Positions 57,365 through 64,000 of a stretch of 64,000 bases of DNA are shown piece by piece. Origin of the DNA: Streptacidiphilus sp. 4-A2 (GTDB taxonomy: Bacteria > Actinomycetota > Actinomycetes > Streptomycetales > Streptomycetaceae). The notes under the pieces were generated by a model. The model made no database searches. It worked only from the letters and a program-made list of their open reading frames with translations, and had not been told where the DNA came from. Numbering within the stretch: position 1 is the first letter of the stretch; every line of letters begins with the position of its first letter. Location: assembly GCA_014284505.1 (NCBI GenBank), contig JAAFYY010000001.1, positions 8,419,845-8,483,844 of the forward strand. The letters are read 5' to 3'. The position numbers were made by a program, and so were the translations under genes.

Positions 57365-59621
57365 TGACCGATCCCACATCGGACCGGACCGGCCGGACCG
57401 TCTCGCTGGGGACCACCGATCCCGACGACTCCGAGCCCGAGACCATATGGTTCGCACCGCGCCGCCGGGTGGACCCCCGGCAGCAGGTCGCCGAGCGCCC
57501 GGTGGCGAAGCGGCCTGAGCCGCTGCCCGAGCCGACCGAGCCGTCCGAGCCGCCCAGGACATTGCCTCGGCCGGATGAGACGCTCCAGATCGCCGTGGTC
57601 ACCCGGGCCGCCACGGCGGCCGCCCGGGCCAAGGCCGCCGCACCGCCGGTCGCGAAGCGGCCCGAGGCCTTGCCCGAGCCGTCCGCGCCGTCCGCGCCGT
57701 CCGAGCCGTCCGCGCCGTCCCCCGAGCCGTCCCCCGCGCCGGACACGACGCTGCGGATCGCCGTGGTCACCCGGGCGGCCGCTGCCCGCGCCAGGGCCCA
57801 GCCGCAGACCGAACCCCCGCGCGAGGCCGCGCCTCGCCCGGTGGCCAGGGCCACCGTGGAGACCGTCAGCGAGCGGACCATGCAACTGCGGGTGCTGCCG
57901 GAGCTCGACCCCGAGCCGGACCCGGGCTTCGCGTTCACCGAGGCCGTCGGCCCCGCTGGGCGCTGCCGCCGTCGTCCGACGTCGGCTGGTCCGCCGACTC
58001 GGGGCGGCGGCGCCGGATCATCAGCCGGGGCCTGCTCGCGGTCCTGCTGCTGATCCAGGCCATGCTCTCGCTGCGGCTGACCAACACCGCCTTCGAGGAC
58101 GAGGCGCTCTACCTCTACGCCGGGCATGTGGAGATCGCGCACCTCTTCCACGGGGTGCCGAACTACGGCGGCTTCGACGGCTACTTCTCCGGCGCGCCCA
58201 CTCTCTACCCGGTGCTCGCGGCCGCGGTGGACTCGGTCTGGGGCCTGACCGGGGTCCGCTTGATGAGCCTGCTGTTCATGCTGGTCGCCACCAGCTGCCT
58301 CTACTCGATCACCCGCCGGATCTTCAACGAGCGCGCGGGACTGTGCGCGGCCGCGCTGTTCTCCTTCGCCGACCCGACGCTGTTCATGGGGAACTTCGCG
58401 ACCTACGACGCGATGGCGGTGTTCCTGCTCGCGATCACCACCTGGATCGTGGTGTACACCGCACACCGGCACTGGGCGCTGATGCTGACCGCGGCTCCGG
58501 TCGCGGTGCTGGCGTGCGGCGTCAAGTACGCCTCCGCGCTGTTCCTGCCCACCATCGCGGTGCTGCTGGTACTCCTCGCCTACCAGCACCACGGGCTGCG
58601 CGCGGCGCTGGCACGCGGCGCCGCTTTCACGGGGCGGTGGTCGGCATCCTCGCCGGCGCGCTCTACGCCACCGACTACTGGGCGGCGATCGAGAGCACCA
58701 CCACCTCCCGCGCCCATGGCACCACCGGCCCCGGGCCCATCCTGATGGACAGCACCCGCTGGGGCGGGCTGGTGTTCGCCGTCGCCGTCATCGGGACCGT
58801 GCTGTACACGCGTACGGCCAGGCTCAGTGAGATGCCGGGCTGGCGCAGGGCGGTCCCCGGGCGCGCTGGCGGCTGGCCGTGGGCGTGCTGCTGAGCGGCA
58901 CCGCGCTGCTCGCCCCGCTGTACCAGGTGCACCTGGCGACCGAGACCTCGCTCCAGAAGCACGTCGGCTTCGGGCTGTTCTTCGCCGCGCCGATGGCCGG
59001 GGTGGGGGTGACCCGGCTGATGGGGCGCACTTCAAGCTCCCGCAGTGGGCCATCGCGATCGGGGTCGTCGCGCTGACCCTGGGCATGACGCAGTCGGCGG
59101 AGAACTACGGGAGCTGGCCCAACACCACCTATCTGATCCCGCAGCTGTCCTACACCGTGCGCCCGGGCCAGGAGTGGCTGGGCGATCCGGAGGAGGGCCC
59201 GATCTACTACCTGAGCAAGAAGGGCCTCACCAGCTACACCGACTGGCTGTCGTTCTTCTACATCGACTACACCGGCCGCAAGGGCCAGTCGCTCACCGGG
59301 ATCCCCGGCTACCGTGCCGCGATCGACGACGGGTACTTCTACGGCGTGGTGCTGAACTACTCCGACGGCCTGCCCGCCGCCGAGCAGGCGGTGCGCGACG
59401 AGATGCGCTCCAGCGGCCGCTACCGGCTCCAGAGCGCCCTGCCCTATGAGACCTCCACCGGCGGCGGCCACTTCGAGATCTGGGTCAGGGTCCCGCAGGC
59501 GCCGACCGCACCGCGCTCCCCGCAGCCGTCGAAGCCGTCGAAGTCCGCCGAGCCCCTGAAGTCGTCGAAGCACCCGAAGGCGCTCGTCGCCGCACGGGCT
59601 GCGAAGGGCTCGAAGGCCTGA
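57364..59621 (+). CDS. GT39-type polytopic glycosyltransferase with Pro-rich N-terminal extension (several indels)
   Basis: About 200 hydrophilic Pro/Ala-rich residues come first, including a duplicated unit around VAKRPEALPEPS and TLRIAVVTRAA. After a shift near 57955 come a membrane helix (IISRGLLAVLLLIQAMLSL) and the GT-C motif TNTAFEDEALYLYAGHVEIA, with acidic residues after the first helix, then about ten helices (VFLLAITTWIVVYTAH; VGFGLFFAAPMAGVGVTRLM) and a large outside domain. The last 30 residues are Ser/Lys/Pro-rich. It should use a polyprenyl-phosphate sugar to decorate a polymer or protein. The ATG shares a base with the GH26 stop. Confidence 0.83.
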
Positions 59622-59641
59622 CCGCCCGCTGCCGGGGGTGG

Positions 59642-60472
59642 TTACTCCCAGCGGAAGAAGCGGGCGGCGGCGGCCAGGGCGAGTACGGACCAGGCGGCCA
59701 GGATGCCGAGGTCCGACCAGGGCATGGCGGCGCCCTGCTGGAGCACGGTGCGCAGGCCGTCCGAGAGCGCGCTGATCGGCAGTGCCTCCAGCGCCGGGCG
59801 GACCGCGGACGGGTACTTCGACAGCGGCACCACCACGCCGCCGGCCAGCAGCAGCAGGATGAACACCAGGTTGGCGGCCGCCAGCGTGGCCTCGGCCCGC
59901 AGGGTCCCGGCCATCAGCAGCCCGAGGCCGGAGAAGGCGGCGGTGCCGAGCAGCAGCAGGGCGGCGACCGGGAGCGGGTCGCCGTGCGGGTGCCAGCCGA
60001 GGGCCAGCGCGATCACGGACAGCAGGGCCACCTGGAGCACCTCGGTGACCAGCACGCTCCCGGTCTTGGCGGTCATCAGCCCCCAGCGCGGCAGCGGGCT
60101 GGCGCCCAGCCGCTTGAGCACGCCGTAGCGGCGTTCGAAGCCGGTGGCGATGGCCTGCCCGGTGAAGGCGGTCGACATCACCGCGAGCGCCAGCAGCCCG
60201 GGCGCGAGGAAGTCCACCCGCTTGCCCGGTCCGGTGGTGCTGACCACGTCCACGGCGCTGAACAGCACCAGCAGCACGCTCGGGATGACCACGGTGAGCA
60301 GCAGCTGCTCACCGTTGCGCAGCAGCATCCTGGTCTCCAGGGCGGTCTGCGCGCGGAGCATCCGGCCGACCGGCGCGGCGCCGGGCCGGGGCGCGTAGGC
60401 CTGGGGTGTCGTCGCCCGGGGTGTCGTGGCCCGGGGTGTCGTCGCCGGGGATGGCGTGGCCTGGGATGTCAT
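59642..60472 (-). CDS. ABC-2 type transporter permease
   Basis: The 276-residue protein has a low-complexity N-terminus with repeated TTPRA, then six helices (LLLTVVIPSVLLVLFSAVDV; LLALAVMSTAFTGQAIATGF; AANLVFILLLLAGGVVVPLS). FERRYGVLKRLGASPLPRWG is the cytoplasmic coupling region. The ATG overlaps the ATPase stop as ATGA, so the two make one exporter. In the related genomes I know, such a pair sits beside sufR. Its cargo is unknown. Confidence 0.9.
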   Translation of the reverse strand: MTSQATPSPATTPRATTPRATTPQAYAPRPGAAPVGRMLRAQTALETRMLLRNGEQLLLTVVIPSVLLVLFSAVDVVSTTGPGKRVDFLAPGLLALAVMSTAFTGQAIATGFERRYGVLKRLGASPLPRWGLMTAKTGSVLVTEVLQVALLSVIALALGWHPHGDPLPVAALLLLGTAAFSGLGLLMAGTLRAEATLAAANLVFILLLLAGGVVVPLSKYPSAVRPALEALPISALSDGLRTVLQQGAAMPWSDLGILAAWSVLALAAAARFFRWE

Positions 60473-61419
60473 GCGCGGAGGTCCCGTCCGGTCAGTTCGA
60501 GGAAGACGTCTTCGAGGGTGTTCCGTTCGACGGCGAGCCGTTCCGGCATCACCCCGGACTGTGCGCACCAGGCGGTCACCGTGGCCAGCAGCTGCGGGTC
60601 CACCGCGCCCTCGACCAGGTAGCTGCCGGGGGTCGGCTCCCCGGCCGAGCTGCCGTCGGGCAGGGCCTTGAGCAGCGAGGCGAGGTCCAGTCCCGGGGTG
60701 GCGCGGAAGCGGACCGTGTTGCGGGCGTCGGCCCGGCACAGCTCCTCGGGGCTGCCCTCGGCGATGACCCGGCCGCCGTCGACGATGGCGACCTGGTCGG
60801 CCAGCTGTTCGGCTTCATCCATGTGGTGGGTGGTGAGCACCACGCTGACGCCGTCCGCGCGCAGGTCGCGGACCAGGTCCCAGGTGGCGTGCCGGGCGTG
60901 CGGGTCGAGCCCGGCGGTGGGCTCGTCCAGGAACACCAGTTCCGGGCGGCCGACCACGGCCATGGCCAGGGCCAGTCGCTGCTGCTGGCCGCCGGAGAGC
61001 CGCCGGTAGCTGGTGCGGCCGCAGGAGTCCAGGCCGAGCCGCTCGGCCAGGGCGTCCACGTCCAGCGGGTGGGCGTGCAGCCGGGCGGTGTGCCGGAGCA
61101 TTTCCAGGGCCCGGGCGCCGGGGTAGATGCCGCCGGACTGGAGCATCACCCCGATCCGGGGGCGCAGCCGCGCGGCGTCGGCGACCGGATCCAGGCCGAG
61201 CACCCGTACTGTCCCCGCATCCGGACGGCGGTAGCCCTCGCAGGTTTCGATGGTGCTGGTCTTCCCGGCCCCGTTGGGTCCGAGTACGGCGGTGACCGAG
61301 CCCCGGGCCACGGTGAGGTCGAGCCCGTTCACGGCGGTCTTCTCGCCGTAGCGCTTGACCAGGCCCCGGATCTCGACGGCGGCCTCCGCGGACCGGGGGT
61401 GCTGGGCTTGGGATGACAT
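60469..61419 (-). CDS. ABC transporter ATP-binding protein
   Basis: The 316-residue ATPase of a DrrA-like drug/lipid export type has Walker A LGPNGAGKTSTIE, the Q-loop VMLQSGG, signature RLSGGQQQRLALA, Walker B LVFLDEPTAGLD and the H-loop VVLTTHHMDE. The C-terminal domain is typical for DrrA-like proteins. It starts 125 bases from sufR, transcribed away from it, and shares an interval carrying an iron-box-like site. Confidence 0.94.
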   Translation of the reverse strand: MSSQAQHPRSAEAAVEIRGLVKRYGEKTAVNGLDLTVARGSVTAVLGPNGAGKTSTIETCEGYRRPDAGTVRVLGLDPVADAARLRPRIGVMLQSGGIYPGARALEMLRHTARLHAHPLDVDALAERLGLDSCGRTSYRRLSGGQQQRLALAMAVVGRPELVFLDEPTAGLDPHARHATWDLVRDLRADGVSVVLTTHHMDEAEQLADQVAIVDGGRVIAEGSPEELCRADARNTVRFRATPGLDLASLLKALPDGSSAGEPTPGSYLVEGAVDPQLLATVTAWCAQSGVMPERLAVERNTLEDVFLELTGRDLRA

Positions 61420-61453
61420 GGCGACGAGTCTACGAAGCCCGGGAAATCCGCAG

Positions 61454-61472
61454 GTAGGTTAGGTGAACCTTA
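61454..61472. promoter_or_regulatory. Iron-box-like (IdeR/DmdR1) site upstream of the suf operon
   Basis: The 19 bases GTAGGTTAGGTGAACCTTA match 15 of 19 positions of the consensus TTAGGTTAGGCTAACCTAA. The site lies 72 bases before the sufR GTG and 35 bases before the divergent ABC ATPase start. A CGCAAC-N6-GTTGTG inverted repeat next to the GTG is a candidate SufR operator. Confidence 0.55.
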
Positions 61473-61543
61473 GTGATCGATCAGACACTGGGCGTTCCCG
61501 CGGGGAGTTGTCCGCGCGGAATGAATTACGCAACAATGGCGTT

Positions 61544-62293
61544 GTGAAAAACATGCGCGAGAGCCGGGAGAGCCTGGAGGGTGCCGCCGCGGCGCCCCAG
61601 GGCCCTGTGCCCTCGCGCGACCGTGTGGCCCGCTCCATTCTGGACCACGGCCCCAGCAGCGCCGCCGACCTCGCCGACCGCCTGGGCATCACCCAGGCCG
61701 CCGTACGTCGGCATCTGGACGCGCTGGCCGCCGCCGGGCTGGTGTCGGGCCGCGAGCAGAAGGTCTACGGCCACCGCGGCCGGGGCCGTCCGGCCAAGGT
61801 CTTTCTGCTGACCGATTCCGGCCGGGACGCCTTCTACCAGGCCTACGACCAGCTGGCGGCCGACGCGCTGCGCTTCCTGGCCGAGTCGGTGGGCGGCGGT
61901 GAGGCAGGGCGGGAAGCCCTGGCCGCCTTCGCCCGCGCCCGGCTGGCCCGCGACGCCCAGCGCTACCGCGAGCAGCTCGACGACTGCGGTGAGCGCACGC
62001 CCACCGAGGCGCTCGCGGGCGCCCTCTCCACCGACGGGTACGCTGCCACGGTGCGGCGTGCCCCCCTCGGAGAGCAGCTCTGCCAGCACCACTGCCCGGT
62101 CGCGCACATCGCCGAGCAGTTCCCGCAGTTCTGCGAGGCCGAGACCGAGGTCTTCTCGCAGCTGCTGGGCACCCATGTGCAGCGGCTGGCCACCATCGCC
62201 CACGGCGACGGGGTCTGCACCACCTTCGTGCCCGCCCCCTCCGTACCCGCACCCGCCGTCCCCACCGAAGTCTCCGGGAGGAACCCCGCATGA
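61544..62293 (+). CDS. sufR: SufR-type iron-sulfur cluster regulator
   Basis: In this 249-residue protein the winged helix contains SSAADLADRLGITQAAVRRH followed by LDALAAAGLVSGREQKVYGH. The C-terminal segment CQHHCPVAHIAEQFPQFCEA holds three cysteines, the expected [4Fe-4S] ligands. It represses suf when clusters are sufficient. GTG 61544 (KNMRESRESLEG) was chosen over upstream in-frame starts because homologues begin this way. ATG 61553 is an alternative. Its stop overlaps the sufB ATG. Confidence 0.93.
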   Translation: MKNMRESRESLEGAAAAPQGPVPSRDRVARSILDHGPSSAADLADRLGITQAAVRRHLDALAAAGLVSGREQKVYGHRGRGRPAKVFLLTDSGRDAFYQAYDQLAADALRFLAESVGGGEAGREALAAFARARLARDAQRYREQLDDCGERTPTEALAGALSTDGYAATVRRAPLGEQLCQHHCPVAHIAEQFPQFCEAETEVFSQLLGTHVQRLATIAHGDGVCTTFVPAPSVPAPAVPTEVSGRNPA

Positions 62294-63698
62294 CCACAAC
62301 CGCTCACCCGGAGCTTGAGGGCCTGGGCACCTACGAGTTCGGCTGGTCCGACCCCGACACCGCAGGCGCCTCCGCCAAGCGAGGGCTGTCCGAAGCGGTG
62401 GTCCGCGACATCTCGGCGAAGAAGTCCGAGCCGGAGTGGATGCTGAACCTTCGGCTCAAGGGCCTGAAGCTGTTCGCCAAGAAGCCCATGCCGACCTGGG
62501 GCTCGGACCTCACCGGCATCGACTTCGACAACATCAAGTACTTCGTCCGGTCGACCGAGAAGCAGGCGGAGTCCTGGGAGGACCTGCCGGCCGACATCAA
62601 GAACACCTACGACAAGCTGGGCATCCCGGAGGCGGAGAAGCAGCGCCTGGTCGCCGGTGTCGCCGCCCAGTACGAGTCCGAGGTGGTCTACCACCAGATC
62701 AACGAGGAGCTCGAAGCCCAGGGTGTCATCTTCATGGACACCGACACCGCCCTCAAGGAGCACCCGGAGCTCTTCCAGGAGTACTTCGGCACGGTCATCC
62801 CGGTGGGCGACAACAAGTTCGCCTCGCTGAACAGCGCGGTGTGGTCCGGCGGCTCCTTCATCTACGTGCCGAAGGGCGTGCACGTGGAGATCCCGCTCCA
62901 GGCCTACTTCCGGATCAACACCGAGAACATGGGCCAGTTCGAGCGGACGCTGATCATCGTCGACGAGGACGCCTACGTCCACTACGTCGAGGGCTGCACC
63001 GCCCCGATCTACTCCTCGGACTCGCTGCACAGCGCCGTGGTGGAGATCATCGTCAAGAAGGGCGGCCGCTGCCGCTACACGACCATCCAGAACTGGTCGA
63101 ACAACGTCTACAACCTGGTGACCAAGCGCGCCGTGGCCTACGAGGGCGCCACCATGGAGTGGGTCGACGGCAACATCGGCTCCAAGGTCACCATGAAGTA
63201 CCCGGCCGTCTACCTGATGGGCGAGCACGCCAAGGGCGAGACCCTGTCGATCGCCTTCGCCGGCGCCGGCCAGCACCAGGACGCCGGGGCCAAGATGGTC
63301 CACATGGCCCCCAACACCTCGTCCAACATCGTCTCAAGTCGGTGGCGCGCGGTGGCGGCCGTACCTCCTACCGCGGCTGATCGAGATCGGCGAGGCTCCA
63401 AGGGCGCCAAGTCAACGTGCTGTGCGACGCGCTGCTGGTGGACACCATCTCCCGCTCGGACACCTACCCCTATGTGGACGTCCGTGAGGACGACGTGTCC
63501 ATGGGCCACGAGGCGACGGTCTCCAAGGTCAGCGAGGACCAGCTGTTTCTACCTGATGAGCCGGGGCATGACCGAGTTCGAGGCGATGGCGATGATCGTC
63601 CGCGGCTTTGTCGAGCGATCGCCAAGGAACTCCCGATGGAGTACGCGCTGGAGCTGAACCGGCTGATCGAGCTCCAGATGGAGGGCTCGGTCGGCTGA
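62290..63698 (+). CDS. sufB: Fe-S cluster assembly scaffold protein SufB (several indels)
   Basis: About 473 residues include MTTTAHPELEGLGTYEFGWS, WMLNLRLKGLKLFAKKPMPT, SGGSFIYVPKGVHVEIPLQA and YVEGCTAPIYSSDSLHSAVV, intact to TSSNIVS near 63330. Shifts near 63335, 63405, 63545 and 63620 then scatter SVARGGGRTSYRGLIEIGE, NVLCDALLVDTISRSDTYPY and GHEATVSKVSEDQLFYLMSR over the frames, ending PMEYALELNRLIELQMEGSV. SufB, with SufC and SufD, builds [Fe-S] clusters. The ATG overlaps the sufR stop. Confidence 0.96.
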
Positions 63699-63752
63699 CC
63701 CTGCCCCACCCCCTCAACCAGACGTCCGTTACGAAAGAGAGCAGCACGAGCA

Positions 63753-64000
63753 ATGGCTGAGGCCAGCAACACCCCCGGCGGCTCGACCACGGCCGGCTCC
63801 ATCGAGGTCGGTACCGCCGGGGCGGGCGCGCAGCTCGCCGGCCCGGTACCGGTCGCGACACCGCCCACCCGTGGATGCCCGGTCGAGACCGTCGCCTCGT
63901 ACGACGTGGAGGACTTCGCCGTGCCCGGCGGGCGCGAGGAGAACTGGCGGTTCACCCCGCTGGCGCGCGGCTGCGCGGCTGCACGACGGCACGGCCAAGG
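63753..64000 (+). CDS. sufD: Fe-S cluster assembly protein SufD (truncated by window end)
   Basis: ATG 63753 opens MAEASNTPGGSTTAGSIEVG with RGCPVETVASYDVEDFAVPG and REENWRFTPLARL, the usual SufD N-terminus. A base change near 63968 shifts the last residues (RGLHDGTAK). The rest lies outside the window. It is 54 bases after sufB in the suf operon. Confidence 0.88.
   Translation, partial: MAEASNTPGGSTTAGSIEVGTAGAGAQLAGPVPVATPPTRGCPVETVASYDVEDFAVPGGREENWRFTPLARGCAAARRHGQ

Overview
The window is actinobacterial and most likely from the Streptomycetaceae (Streptomyces, Kitasatospora or Streptacidiphilus). It is very GC-rich, with many GTG starts. Family markers include a gamma-butyrolactone-receptor-like TetR protein, WhiA, RbpA, a WhiJ/AbaA-like locus (XRE-DUF5753, DUF397, ATPase), mycothiol-type DinB proteins, and the conserved chromosomal order uvrA ... 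uvrC-rapZ-yvcK-whiA-gap-pgk-tpiA-secG-rbpA / pgl-opcA-zwf-tal-tkt / ctaB ... ctaA ... ABC-sufR-sufB-sufD.

Layout. 1-13 kb is a mixed flank: a truncated TetR receptor, a secreted SGNH hydrolase, two LysR regulators around a DHA2 exporter, a tautomerase, three cold-shock genes that share a leader element, small orphan proteins, and a GNAT/MBL/DinB group. 13.7-28.2 kb starts with uvrA and continues as an accessory stretch: Rieske lipoprotein, nitronate monooxygenase, MarR, an active-site-altered transaldolase paralogue, fused aminodeoxychorismate synthase, a methyltransferase, a GAF-PucR regulator and an IS701-type transposase. It looks like part of a specialised-metabolite locus between uvrA and uvrC. 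28.6-37.9 kb is core: excision repair, the rapZ-yvcK-whiA regulatory operon, lower glycolysis, secG and rbpA. 38-46 kb is the oxidative and non-oxidative pentose-phosphate operon (minus strand, cascading 4-base overlaps), then haem O synthase. 46.1-50.3 kb holds a TPR protein and the WhiJ/AbaA-like cassette with a clear operator. 50.3-51.3 kb is haem A synthase. 51.5-59.6 kb is an exopolysaccharide-type island: two CESA-like GT2 synthases, UDP-GlcNAc 2-epimerase, a GH26-like lipoprotein, a GT39-type membrane transferase and a tiny membrane protein with an LAxTG-like motif. 59.6-64 kb is an ABC-2 exporter and the start of the suf operon, with an iron-box-like site between them.

The sequence has a quality problem. 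At least 25 genes, including gap, tpiA, tkt, zwf and sufB, are broken by single-base insertions or deletions, many of them in C or G runs of 4-6, while the downstream frame stays conserved. I read these as uncorrected sequencing errors, not decay. I therefore give each such gene its full reconstructed span as a CDS and describe the shifts. Shift positions are approximate.

No tRNA, rRNA or CRISPR array was found.
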